Positions 1 through 8,094 of a stretch of 64,000 bases of DNA are shown here, in pieces. The notes beneath the pieces are model-generated. The model did not search any database. It was not told the DNA's origin and saw only the letters and a program-made list of their open reading frames with translations. The position numbers and the translations under genes are program-made. Position 1 is the stretch's first letter. Every line of letters starts with the position of its first letter. The DNA comes from Leptolyngbyaceae cyanobacterium RM1_1_2 (GTDB lineage Bacteria > Cyanobacteriota > Cyanobacteriia > Phormidesmidales > Phormidesmidaceae), in the NCBI GenBank assembly GCA_012032345.1, contig JAAUQI010000006.1, positions 53,440 to 117,439 on the forward strand. The letters run 5' to 3'.

Positions 1-597
1 CTCAGCGCTGCTCCGTTAGCTGCATTGTAGCGGGCAAGCATCATCAGATTTGCCTCCACCGCCGCTAAACGAAACGCAGTTTGGTACTCTTAAGGCAGCT
101 GGTGCCACTGATTTAAGTTGATGAGGGCCTCTAGCGTTTCTGAAGGACTCCACCAGCCCGGACGATAGTAATAGCTGGCAGCCTGATCCAACCCCAAGCG
201 TTCATCATCGTAGGGGCCACTCCACTCGACAACCTCAATTTCCTTATTCATGAGAGCAGTCACAATCTCATTCGCTGCCAGGGTCTTGACTTCTACGCCC
301 AGCGATCGCATAACCTTTCCTCCCACTCTGGGAATTCTCATCTTCAAACCCTATAAATCGGCTAGGCTGGCTACCTCTGCCTTAAACCAGCCGCCCATTT
401 GCCCCCCGGTATTGGTATTACCTACCGGAAAGTTGATTACACCCAGGTCTGCATATAGAAGCTGCATAGCTTCTATATGCAGACCTGAAAAGCCAGGCAT
501 TTTGCTGCTGAGCCGTCAGGCCAAATGGAATACACGCTGAGGAAGCAAGTGCCGGACTTTTATCAAGATAATAATGATTGCCAGTGTAGATACCTCA
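1..597 (-). pseudogene. TRAP transporter substrate-binding protein (DctP/TakP-like), decayed
   Basis: Reading the minus strand gives consecutive pieces typical of the periplasmic receptor of TRAP transporters that bind 2-oxo acids: YYLDKSPAL, then PFGLTAQQQNAWLF, then YADLGVINFPVGNTN, then GLKMRIPRVGGKVMRSLGV, then VEWSGPYDDERLGLDQAASY, and finally EYQTAFRLAAVEANLMMLA at the window edge. Three lesions are visible. A frame slip at the palindrome (444-487) removes the usual Gly-rich segment after NAWL. An in-frame TAG lies at 351-353. An in-frame TAA lies at 90-92. Intact receptors are about 350-370 aa. The 5' part beyond about 597 is not recognisable, and the 3' end runs off the window. No TRAP membrane subunits are visible here. 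The lesions are multiple and unlike the single homopolymer indels elsewhere, so this is true gene decay. Confidence 0.85.
444..487. repeat. Perfect 20-bp-arm palindrome with 4-nt centre
   Basis: Arms 444-463 and 468-487 are exact reverse complements around GCAT. On the minus strand the 3' arm encodes the conserved MQLLYADL-like stretch of the TRAP receptor. The 5' arm is its inverted copy, occupying the place of the expected glycine-rich codons and causing the frame change. It is not followed by a T-run, so a terminator role is unlikely. Confidence 0.9.
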
Positions 598-850
598 GAG
601 ACTTTTAAGACATCCTCTCATAGGCAAAAAATATTCTGTCCAAACTACTGGCGATCGCTCTCAAATACTGTCATGTATCAGCACAAACTCGTTAGATTCT
701 CCGAGCGTGATTGCAGAGAGATAAAAACTGTTTGTTCGCAAGCGCAGAGCCGCTGAAAATCAGTGGCTTTTTAGCATCTCTGGTGGCCAAATGGGGCCGT
801 TGGGCACACTGAAGTCGGGCAGATTTGATAGGCAGGTTTGACAGGTTACT

Positions 851-2380
851 ATGCTGGCGCGGATTTGGAGTGCATCACTGGTTGGAATTGAGGCCGTGCA
901 GGTTGGCGTTGAGGTAGATGTTTCTGGAGGACTGCCCGCTACTGTACTGGTGGGGCTACCAGATACGGCTGTGCAAGAGTCTCGTGAACGCGTGCGGGCG
1001 GCGCTAAAAAATTCGGGATTTGTGTTTCCGATGCGGCGAATTGTGATTAACCTGGCTCCGGCTGACCTCCGCAAAGAGGGGCCTAGTTTTGATTTGCCAA
1101 TTAGCATGGGCATCTTGGCGGCTTCAGAGCAGGTGAGTACTGACCTGCTGGGCGATCATCTATTTTTGGGCGAAGTTTCTCTAGATGGGTCTTTGCGTCC
1201 TGTGACTGGGGTTTTGCCCATTGCCGCTGCTGCTGCCAGTTTAGGAATGACGGGGCTGGTTGTACCAGAAGACAATGCTCGAGAAGCTGCGGTGGTTCCT
1301 GGTTTGCAGGTTTATGGCTTTAAGCACCTGAATGAAGTTGCGGCCTTTCTCAGCCAGCCAGAACGCTGCTCCCCCTTGACCCTCGACGGTGAAGCCGAGC
1401 TAGCAAAATCGCCTAGAACCGGGCTTGATCTTAAAGATGTCAAAGGTCAGGTGCAGGCCCGTCGCGCTTTAGAAATTGCCGCTGCTGGCGGTCATAATTT
1501 AGTCTTTGTCGGGCCACCGGGCAGCGGTAAAACCATGCTAGCGCGACGACTCCCCAGTATTTTGCCCCCGTTATCCTTTACTGAAGCTTTAGAAGTGACC
1601 CAGGTTCACTCTGTAGCAGGGCTGCTGCGCCACAGAGGAACTTTAGTCAGCGATCGCCCGTTTCGCAGTCCCCATCACTCGGCTTCTGGCCCGTCTCTAG
1701 TCGGCGGCGGTAGTTTTCCCCGACCGGGTGAAATTTCTTTAGCTCACCGGGGTGTCTTATTTCTAGACGAGCTAACCGAATTCAAGCGCGACGTTCTAGA
1801 GTTTTTGCGACAGCCGCTTGAAGATGGCTACGTCAGTATTTCTAGAACCCGACAGTCTGTGGTATTTCCGGCTCAGTTCACTCTGGTGGCCAGTACCAAT
1901 CCCTGTCCCTGTGGTTATTTTGGCGATTCAGTGCAGCCCTGCACCTGTTCACCGCGCAGCCGCGAGCAGTACTGGGCTAGGCTCTCAGGGCCGCTGATGG
2001 ATCGCATTGACCTACAGGTTGTAGTCAGTCGCCTGCAGCCAGAAGAGATGACTCGGCCCGTTGTTGGCGAACCCTCAGAGGCGGTCAGAAAACGGGTACA
2101 GACAGCGCGGCAGCAGGCTCAGCAGCGCTTCAAGGCCGAGCCTCAGCTCCAGTGCAACGCCGATATGCAGAGTCGTCATCTCAAACAGTGGTGTCCGCTA
2201 GATGATAGCAGCCGTCAGCTTCTAGAAAGTGCCGTCCGGCAGCTGGGGCTTTCGGCTAGGGCCACCGATCGCATTCTTAAAGTGGGGCGGACGATTGCTG
2301 ATTTAGAGAGCAATCCGGTTTTACAAGCTCACCATGTGGCTGAAGCAATTCAGTATCGCACCATTGATCGAATGCACTAA
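851..2380 (+). CDS. comM: YifB/ComM family Mg-chelatase-like AAA+ ATPase
   Basis: A 509-aa protein with the full YifB architecture: an N-terminal ChlI-like domain (residues 1-165, with VGLPDTAVQESRERVRAAL and INLAPADLRKEG), an AAA+ core with Walker A GPPGSGKT at residues 221-228, the FLDELTEF Walker B region, and the cysteine-rich insert PCPCGYFGDSVQPCTCS. The C-terminal Mg-chelatase subunit ChlI C domain follows. Length matches the family (about 505-515 aa). In bacteria with natural transformation, ComM is a hexameric helicase that promotes branch migration; its job in cyanobacteria is inferred only. The ATG at 851 gives the canonical N-terminus MLARIWSASLVG. Its stop overlaps the stop of the convergent HD gene by 4 nt. 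Confidence 0.95.
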   Translation: MLARIWSASLVGIEAVQVGVEVDVSGGLPATVLVGLPDTAVQESRERVRAALKNSGFVFPMRRIVINLAPADLRKEGPSFDLPISMGILAASEQVSTDLLGDHLFLGEVSLDGSLRPVTGVLPIAAAAASLGMTGLVVPEDNAREAAVVPGLQVYGFKHLNEVAAFLSQPERCSPLTLDGEAELAKSPRTGLDLKDVKGQVQARRALEIAAAGGHNLVFVGPPGSGKTMLARRLPSILPPLSFTEALEVTQVHSVAGLLRHRGTLVSDRPFRSPHHSASGPSLVGGGSFPRPGEISLAHRGVLFLDELTEFKRDVLEFLRQPLEDGYVSISRTRQSVVFPAQFTLVASTNPCPCGYFGDSVQPCTCSPRSREQYWARLSGPLMDRIDLQVVVSRLQPEEMTRPVVGEPSEAVRKRVQTARQQAQQRFKAEPQLQCNADMQSRHLKQWCPLDDSSRQLLESAVRQLGLSARATDRILKVGRTIADLESNPVLQAHHVAEAIQYRTIDRMH

Positions 2381-2967
2381 GGCCGAATCCAGCCTGCTGC
2401 AACGCAGTCGTCAACTACCTGCAGCAGCCAGTTCCAGAGATCTGGGGTACCCGTTTTTACCGCAGCCATTCGCTGCATTACCTGGGTGCGGGTGATGCCA
2501 TGCTGTTTCCAGGTACCGCCCTGAGTCTGCTGGTTGTGCAGGAACGGCTGTAGGCGATCGAGGGCGGCTGCAAACTGAGCCGTCGGCGTGGTGCCTGCCT
2601 CAAATTCTTCCCACAGCGATCGCAGTTCATCTGCTTGCGGAGCGGGCAACAGACCAAAGATACGCGTGGCTGCCTTTGCTTCTCGACTGGCCTTCTCAGA
2701 CTGAGCCGCCAAGTCATAGCAAAAGGTATCACCGGCATCAATTTCGACAACGTCATGAATTAAGACCTGTTGGATTGCCCGAAACAGATCGCTTTGAGGC
2801 GGGGCATACTCAGCCAGGGCGATCGCCATCATGGCTAGATGCCAGGAATGCTCAGCACTGTTTTCCCGGCGGGAACTGTCCAGCAGCAGCGTTTGACGCT
2901 GCACCTGTTTGAGCTGATCAAGTTCCAGGATAAATTGCAGTCTCTGGTTGAGTAACGGGTTGTCCAT
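2377..2967 (-). CDS. HD domain phosphohydrolase (YfbR/HDDC2-like)
   Basis: 196 aa. Metal ligands of an HD hydrolase are visible: His40 in SAEHSWHLA, the His71-Asp72 pair in LIHDVVEIDAGD, and a downstream Asp in the DRLQPFLHNQ segment. This layout matches the YfbR/HDDC2 group, whose characterised members are 5'-deoxynucleotidases; the substrate here is unproven. The gene is convergent with comM, with stops overlapping by 4 nt. The ATG at 2967 fits the homologous N-terminus (short helix, then QLKQVQRQTLLL). No signal peptide, so a cytosolic enzyme. Confidence 0.85.
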   Translation of the reverse strand: MDNPLLNQRLQFILELDQLKQVQRQTLLLDSSRRENSAEHSWHLAMMAIALAEYAPPQSDLFRAIQQVLIHDVVEIDAGDTFCYDLAAQSEKASREAKAATRIFGLLPAPQADELRSLWEEFEAGTTPTAQFAAALDRLQPFLHNQQTQGGTWKQHGITRTQVMQRMAAVKTGTPDLWNWLLQVVDDCVAAGWIRP

Positions 2968-3016
2968 AGCCGTATTTTTCCTGTGTGGCTGGTGTGAGAT
3001 GGTGTTATTCTATAGA

Positions 3017-3112
3017 TGACTCGGAACTATGCGATTACAACGCCCAAACTTTGTCAGGACCGGAAGGTAGCAGCAATACGGGATGCTTGTGATAGGCGTG
3101 GTTTCCGGGTCA
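3017..3112 (+). ncRNA. ffs: Signal recognition particle 4.5S RNA
   Basis: The universally conserved SRP domain IV loop is present as GTCAGGACCGGAAGGTAGCA at 3054-3073, with its return strand (GGGATGCTTGTGATAGGCG) downstream. The outer ends TGACTCGGAAC (3017) and GTTTCCGGGTCA (to 3112) pair to close the hairpin. A run of seven T (3114-3120) directly after the helix acts as the terminator. The RNA binds Ffh to target membrane proteins. It lies in the 250-bp gap between the divergent HD gene and the phasin-like gene. Confidence 0.93.
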
Positions 3113-3225
3113 CTTTTTTTATGGTTTTTAACACCCCTGCCGCAACGGTGATCTAGACTGGTCGCAGGCCCAAATTTGCGCCTATGCTGTAAGCAATCCA
3201 GGCGCAGGCGAAAGGAGTGGTAACT

Positions 3226-3588
3226 ATGGCAGGTTTTGGAGATTTAGTTCAAAAAGCTTTTTATTTAGGCGTTGGCATTGCGTCCTATGCTGGAGAGAAA
3301 GCAGGGGGTACGCTGGGTGAACTTCGCGGACAGGCTCAAAAAATTGTTGATGAGCTGGTAGCGCGGGGCGAAATGACCACCGACGAGGCCCAGCGCTTGA
3401 TTAACGAAATGATGAATCGAGCCCAGGAAGCTCCTGGAAGTCCTCAACCCTCTTCGTCGAAGCAGCCCCGTCACATCGAAATCATTGATGACGACAGCGC
3501 CCTAGCTGAAATCCGGCAGGAAGAAATGCTCCGGCAGCAGGTTGAAGCCCTACGGCAAGAGTTGCAAAATCTAAAACGCAAAGAGTAG
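3226..3588 (+). CDS. Phasin-like small helical protein
   Basis: 120 aa from the ATG at 3226, chosen over GTG 3217 because AAAGGAG (3211-3217) sits 8 nt upstream. The first half (FGDLVQKAFYLGVGIASYAGEKAGG, then LVARGEMTTDEAQRLINEM) resembles the PhaF/phasin-type proteins of cyanobacteria. The second half is a charged coiled coil (AEIRQEEMLRQQVEALRQEL). Members of this group coat polyhydroxyalkanoate granules or act as membrane-associated scaffolds. No PHA genes are visible nearby, so granule binding is not implied. The stop is 2 nt before the next ATG, so the two genes are probably one operon. Confidence 0.7.
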   Translation: MAGFGDLVQKAFYLGVGIASYAGEKAGGTLGELRGQAQKIVDELVARGEMTTDEAQRLINEMMNRAQEAPGSPQPSSSKQPRHIEIIDDDSALAEIRQEEMLRQQVEALRQELQNLKRKE

Positions 3589-3590
3589 TT

Positions 3591-4082
3591 ATGGAAGAAT
3601 GGTCTAAGCAATTTTGGCAATCTATTGAAGCAGTTGCTTATGAAGCCAGCCGCTTTTTAGAAGCAGTTGCTCAACAAGCTACCGAGTCTGCTGCTGAATT
3701 GTCTGTTGCCTTCAGCGACCAGGCTGAACAGGTTGGGCAGGCGATCGCACCTGATCTTGACAGTCTAGTGCTGCGACTAGAGCAGATTATAGGCTCAGAA
3801 ACCGAACCGACCCCAGAGCTTGAGGCCATGGCTGAGCAAATAGGGGTGACCTTAGAGCCTTTACTGGCGAGCGTGCTGATAGACTTTAGCACCTGGGCCG
3901 AGCAGGTCTCAAATCCCATGTCTCAAACGATGGATCCTTTTTTCCAGCAGCATGCTGCCTGCGTTGGCTGCCGCAACTATCACGGTCAAGTCTACAACGG
4001 CAACCTGCTGGTCTGCGGCCTGTATCCTTACGGCCCCAATCAGGAAAAGTGCCCTGACTGGGAATCTGCCTGGAGCGCCTAG
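3591..4082 (+). CDS. Conserved cyanobacterial protein with C-terminal four-Cys motif
   Basis: 163 aa. Residues 1-115 are acidic and helical with no signal peptide. The last 45 residues carry four cysteines, in CVGCRNYHGQVYNGN, LVCGLYPYG and EKCPDWES, a C-x2-C...C...C pattern that could bind zinc or an Fe-S cluster. I recognise the tail as conserved in cyanobacterial hypothetical proteins but know of no function. It follows the phasin-like gene by 2 nt, so the two are likely co-transcribed. Confidence 0.7.
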   Translation: MEEWSKQFWQSIEAVAYEASRFLEAVAQQATESAAELSVAFSDQAEQVGQAIAPDLDSLVLRLEQIIGSETEPTPELEAMAEQIGVTLEPLLASVLIDFSTWAEQVSNPMSQTMDPFFQQHAACVGCRNYHGQVYNGNLLVCGLYPYGPNQEKCPDWESAWSA

Positions 4083-4117
4083 TGCAGCGTCAACACTTAA
4101 TCTTAGGGTAATGCATA

Positions 4118-4161
4118 GTTCGTAGTTAGCGCTTCAGCGCTAAAGCACCGACTACCAACCC
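4118..4161 (-). repeat. Dispersed palindromic repeat (GCTTTAGCGCTGAAGC family), single copy
   Basis: On the minus strand this reads GGTAGTCGGTGCTTTAGCGC followed by TGAAGCGCTAACTACGAAC. It matches the three tandem units at 54993-55090 except for a few bases and lies in the opposite orientation. It is in the intergenic space between convergent genes. Confidence 0.75.
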
Positions 4162-4184
4162 TAATTTCTAGCCGTGACAATGCC

Positions 4185-4988
4185 CTAGCCTAGCAGCTCA
4201 AAGAAATGACCAACCGGGCCTTGACCCTGTCCAATCCGTAGAGCCGCTTTGAGGGCTGCTGTAACGTAACCTTTGGCGTTATTGACGGCTGTGAAGGTGG
4301 ACTGATCTAAGGCTAGGTTAGCGGCGATCGCGGCGGATAGAGTGCAGCCAGTGCCGTGGGTATCTCCAGTATTAACTGTTTGGGTCTTTAAGACCTCAAG
4401 GCGATCGCCGTCAAACCAGACATCGACGCCGCGCAGATCGCCAGCCATACTGCCGCCTTTGACTAAGACAGTTTTGGGGCCTAGCTGATAAATTCGCTGG
4501 GCGGCCTGCTTCATGTCTGGAAGTGACCGAATTTCGAGCTGGCTTAAAATCTGCGCCTCGTAGCGATTGGGCGTCAGCACTGTCGCCAACGGAATCAGGG
4601 TGCGCTGCAGCACGGCTATGGCTTCATCGTCGATTAGCTGCGCCCCGGTGCGCGACACCATGACCGGATCAACCACCAGTTTTGTCAGCTCCAGAGCTTT
4701 TATCTGCTGGGCGATCGCCGCAATGATAGCTGCATTGAGCAGCATTCCTGTTTTGGTGGCCTGTACCCCAATATCGGTAACAACGGCCTCGATCTGGGCG
4801 ATGACCGCTTCAGGGGGCAGCGCGTCTACTCGGGTGACGCCCTGGGTGTTCTGGGCAGTGACGCAGGTTAGGGCACTGGTGCCGTGCACCCGGTGGAAGG
4901 CAAAAGTCCTTAAATCCGCCTGAATGCCCGCACCGCCCCCACTATCTGAACCGGCGATAGTGAGCGCTATGGGAGGAGAAATGGCCAT
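4185..4988 (-). CDS. thiD: Hydroxymethylpyrimidine/phosphomethylpyrimidine kinase
   Basis: 267 aa, ribokinase fold. The N-terminal TIAGSDSGGGAGIQADLRTF is the ThiD signature for the pyrimidine and first phosphate site. The C-terminal NTGDTHGTGCTLSAAIAANLA holds the catalytic Asp/GTGC anion-hole motif. It phosphorylates HMP and HMP-P in thiamine diphosphate synthesis. The ATG lies 4 nt after the ftsZ stop, so it is probably the last gene of a ftsQ-ftsZ-thiD unit. No TPP riboswitch is visible upstream. Confidence 0.94.
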   Translation of the reverse strand: MAISPPIALTIAGSDSGGGAGIQADLRTFAFHRVHGTSALTCVTAQNTQGVTRVDALPPEAVIAQIEAVVTDIGVQATKTGMLLNAAIIAAIAQQIKALELTKLVVDPVMVSRTGAQLIDDEAIAVLQRTLIPLATVLTPNRYEAQILSQLEIRSLPDMKQAAQRIYQLGPKTVLVKGGSMAGDLRGVDVWFDGDRLEVLKTQTVNTGDTHGTGCTLSAAIAANLALDQSTFTAVNNAKGYVTAALKAALRIGQGQGPVGHFFELLG

Positions 4989-4992
4989 AGGC

Positions 4993-6294
4993 TTATCGAG
5001 ACGGACGTCGCCGCTGCAGGAACTCAGGAATATCTAAGCCACCCGAGGCGGGATTGGACTCGCTAGAGCTAGGGGGCACCGGGTTGCTAAAAGCCGAGCG
5101 CTTTAAGGGCATCACCCGAGCGCTGGGGGTTTCTACCTGGGCTTTGGCTTCGGCGTTAAACCCGGTGGCAATGACCGTAATGCGCACTTCACCCTGAAGC
5201 CGTTCATCAATCACGGCCCCAAAGATAATGTTGGCGTTAGGATCAACAGCCTCATAGATAATCTCAGCGGCGGCATTGACTTCATGCAGAGTCAGATCGG
5301 TGCCGCCCGTAATGTTGAAGACGGCCCCAGCTGCCCCGTCAATGGAGGCTTCTAGCAAAGGTGAAGAAATCGCCGCGATCGCAGCTTCTCTAGCCCTGGA
5401 TTTACCCGATCCCACGCCAATACCCATCAGCGCTGAACCGGCATCGGCCATGACCGCCCGCACGTCGGCGAAATCTACATTGACCAAACCAGGAACGGTA
5501 ATAATGTCTGAAATGCCTTGAACCCCCTGACGCAGAATATCGTCGGCGACCCGAAAGGCTTCCTGCACCGGGGTCTGCTCAGAAATAACAGTGAGCAGTT
5601 TGTCATTAGGAATAATAATCAGCGTATCTACTCGGCTCTGCAAGGCCGCAATGCCCTCATCGGCCTGCCCTGTGCGCCGCCGGCCCTCAAAGGTGAACGG
5701 ACGCGTGACGACGCCGACCGTCAGCGCTCCAGCCTCTTTGGCAACCTCGGCCACTACCGGAGCTGCACCGGTGCCAGTGCCGCCGCCCATACCCGCTGTA
5801 ATAAATACCAGGTCGGCTTCTTCCAGGCAGGCCGAAATTTCATCTCTGGACTCTTCAGCAGCTTTTTGCCCGATAGCAGGATTGCCCCCGGCCCCTAGGC
5901 CACGAGTGAGCTTTTGGCCGACCTGCAAGCGATTTGTGGCGGAGGCATTGGTTAGGGCTTGGGCGTCTGTGTTGACAGCCCAGAACTCAATTCCTGATAA
6001 ACCACTGTCGATCATACGGTTGACAGCATTACAGCCACCCCCGCCGACACCGATAACTTTAATTTTGGCTACGCTACCCGGCACAATTTCACCGCCCTGC
6101 GACGCTTCTGCTGACATAACCCTGAGATCGTTAGACTGCCCCATTTTCAGACCAGAATGGGTGAAAGGATTGGAATAAGAACCAGAGTCACTAAAAGATT
6201 CACCTGACCAAACAGTCGCCGATTGACCATTGTCATGCGCTGCTGCTTGCGGGTTAGCCAAATGGCTATCGGGAGGCGTTGGAACTGCTGACAT
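4993..6294 (-). CDS. ftsZ: Cell division GTPase FtsZ
   Basis: 433 aa. A cyanobacteria-style N-terminal extension of about 70 residues precedes [20 protein letters not shown]. The tubulin signature [18 protein letters not shown] and the T7 loop region [12 protein letters not shown] are intact. The C-terminal tail ends [14 protein letters not shown], the conserved peptide that docks membrane anchors such as SepF. It polymerises into the Z-ring at midcell. It follows ftsQ after a 276-nt AT-rich gap that probably holds its own promoter. Translation is probably coupled to thiD downstream. Confidence 0.97.
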   Translation of the reverse strand: MSAVPTPPDSHLANPQAAAHDNGQSATVWSGESFSDSGSYSNPFTHSGLKMGQSNDLRVMSAEASQGGEIVPGSVAKIKVIGVGGGGCNAVNRMIDSGLSGIEFWAVNTDAQALTNASATNRLQVGQKLTRGLGAGGNPAIGQKAAEESRDEISACLEEADLVFITAGMGGGTGTGAAPVVAEVAKEAGALTVGVVTRPFTFEGRRRTGQADEGIAALQSRVDTLIIIPNDKLLTVISEQTPVQEAFRVADDILRQGVQGISDIITVPGLVNVDFADVRAVMADAGSALMGIGVGSGKSRAREAAIAAISSPLLEASIDGAAGAVFNITGGTDLTLHEVNAAAEIIYEAVDPNANIIFGAVIDERLQGEVRITVIATGFNAEAKAQVETPSARVMPLKRSAFSNPVPPSSSESNPASGGLDIPEFLQRRRPSR

Positions 6295-6570
6295 AGATTA
6301 CAAATAGACGATCTTAACTCGACTCCAGACTCTAGCTAACCCTGAACAGTTTTCAGACAACTATAAAGTAACGCGTCAAAAAAACCAAACAGAATTAGCC
6401 TAACCAGATTACGACAAATAATCTTGCGACGCTATGGTCACCAAATATGGCTTATTTAAGCTCAGAATGCAAACAAATGCATCACAACTCGGTCAGAATT
6501 CAGAAAAAGCAAAACTTAACAGCCAAGATAATTTTTGAAATCTGATGAATTGTCTGGCTTTAGAATATCT

Positions 6571-7527
6571 TTACTGGGGAACCTGCTGAGCCTGTAGCAT
6601 TTGAATCACCGGTTTTTGCGGGCTGCTGAGGTCAATGTAAGCAATTTCCTGAGCGGCCAGACGCTGGTCGAGGTGGCGTAGCTGCCTGAGCGTTGCTAGC
6701 TGGGCTGGTAGGCGATCGCTGTAGGCTCCTACGTGAACGCTGCCCAGTTCGGTTTGGAGAATAAGATTACTGGGCTGACGCCAATCAATCTCATAGATTT
6801 TGATAGAACTTTGACTAATTGCTCGGTAGAGGTTAGGCCAGTCAGCCTGATACTGCACCTGCATGCCTCTGACTTTTAGCTGCGGTAGGGCTGAGACTTC
6901 GCTGAAGGCGTTGAAGCTGCTTTGAGGCATCCAGTTGCCGCTAGCGTCTAAGAGACCTGCCTGGTGTCGGGGATCGCCAGCGCTTAAATCATCAGCTACC
7001 ACGGTGTCAGGCAGGGCGATCGCCACGGGTTTTCGTTCCTGCACCTGAACAATTAGCCCCGGCGGAAACAGTCTGCGAGTAACGGCAGCCTCAGCAATCG
7101 GAGCATTTGCCTCTAGCTGAGTTGCGATCGCACTGGGCTGTAGCACCAGCAATGACTGCGGATAGTCAATGTCTAGAGATTCACGAATCGCAGCTTCTGA
7201 GAGAATTTTATTACCCTGAATTTCTATCTGCTCAGGCGTATAGACCAGCCACTTGGGCAGTGCCGTCGCCCAAACCATGCCAGCCGTCAGCCCCAGCAGG
7301 GCAGCATTGCGCCAGAGAGCCTGGACAATGCGAACCTGGCGCTGGCGGCGTAGCTGCTGGCGACGGGCCGCTAGTGCTGTAGGAGAAACCGTGGTTAACG
7401 CTTCATCGGTCATGTTAAGTTCAGCCTGAGCGGTAGGCTGACCAGAATTAGGGCCAGAGTTTTTGGGGGTGCTAACATTGGAACCTCGGTAACGACGACG
7501 CTCTAGAGCGCTACTAGAGAGCGTCAA
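6571..7527 (-). CDS. ftsQ: Cell division protein FtsQ/DivIB
   Basis: 318 aa. The cytoplasmic N-terminus (about 90 aa, Arg-rich LAARRQQLRRQRQVRIVQAL) is followed by one membrane span (NAALLGLTAGMVWATALPKWL). A POTRA domain (IEIQGNKILSEAAIRESLDI, VTRRLFPPGLIVQVQERKPVAIAL) and the beta domain complete it. It is a bitopic divisome scaffold whose periplasmic part faces FtsB/FtsL. It overlaps the upstream membrane-protein gene by 14 nt and precedes ftsZ, the standard order in cyanobacteria lacking ftsA. Confidence 0.9.
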   Translation of the reverse strand: MTLSSSALERRRYRGSNVSTPKNSGPNSGQPTAQAELNMTDEALTTVSPTALAARRQQLRRQRQVRIVQALWRNAALLGLTAGMVWATALPKWLVYTPEQIEIQGNKILSEAAIRESLDIDYPQSLLVLQPSAIATQLEANAPIAEAAVTRRLFPPGLIVQVQERKPVAIALPDTVVADDLSAGDPRHQAGLLDASGNWMPQSSFNAFSEVSALPQLKVRGMQVQYQADWPNLYRAISQSSIKIYEIDWRQPSNLILQTELGSVHVGAYSDRLPAQLATLRQLRHLDQRLAAQEIAYIDLSSPQKPVIQMLQAQQVPQ

Positions 7528-7924
7528 TTTGCTTTTGCAGATACTGTAGCCACTGAGTGGCTAAATCAAGATCGGTGAAGGGAATATTAACCTGGCGATC
7601 GCCAAGTTGAAAAGCTAAAACAGGCCGATCAGCTTGGTGAGGAGGGTTTTCCAGGTCGATGATCTTCTGGTTAACCTGCAAGGTCAGAGTACCTACCTCA
7701 CGGAGCGAAAAACTATCCAAGTTGACCGGGCCGTTTCGCGTTGGCTTGCCCCAGGTCAGCGTACTGCCCTGCTGCCCCAAAACCGCGTAGATATCGTATT
7801 TTGACTTATCAAACTGGCTGGCCCAGACATTGTAAGCCTCTAGCTTTTGATACTCGTTCCAACCCGCCCAGCCTAGGCCAATAAAGACCAAGAGCAAAGG
7901 CAACCACAGTAAACCGCGTTCCAT
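7514..7924 (-). CDS. Conserved cyanobacterial single-span membrane protein
   Basis: 136 aa from the ATG at 7924; a TTG at 7972 would add 16 residues, but the family begins near MERGLLWLPLLLVF. One N-terminal membrane span is followed by a soluble domain (GWNEYQKLEAYNVWASQFDK, STLTWGKPTRNGP, VLAFQLGDRQVNIPF). I do not recognise a fold or function. The 14-nt overlap with ftsQ points to translational coupling and a possible envelope or division role, which is inference only. Confidence 0.7.
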   Translation of the reverse strand: MERGLLWLPLLLVFIGLGWAGWNEYQKLEAYNVWASQFDKSKYDIYAVLGQQGSTLTWGKPTRNGPVNLDSFSLREVGTLTLQVNQKIIDLENPPHQADRPVLAFQLGDRQVNIPFTDLDLATQWLQYLQKQIDAL

Positions 7925-8094
7925 GATTTGAGCTGCTGCCTTCTTAGTAAATCTTAATATTGCCAGCGACAAGGATTGTCAAGCAAATTCGCTTTGTTTC
8001 TCAATCTAATGCATTTTGAGGTCAGCGTTGGTCTGCCCATCTGAGGAGCCTTAAGTTAAGGTAGTGGGATCAAGTCAACGGATAGAGCGCTGCC

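Noticed and set aside
574..756. 60-codon plus-strand frame before comM
   Set aside because: It overlaps the TRAP relic on the opposite strand, and the codon pattern and translation look random.
4185..4988. TPP riboswitch for thiD
   Set aside because: thiD starts 4 nt after ftsZ, and I see no THI-box core in the region.
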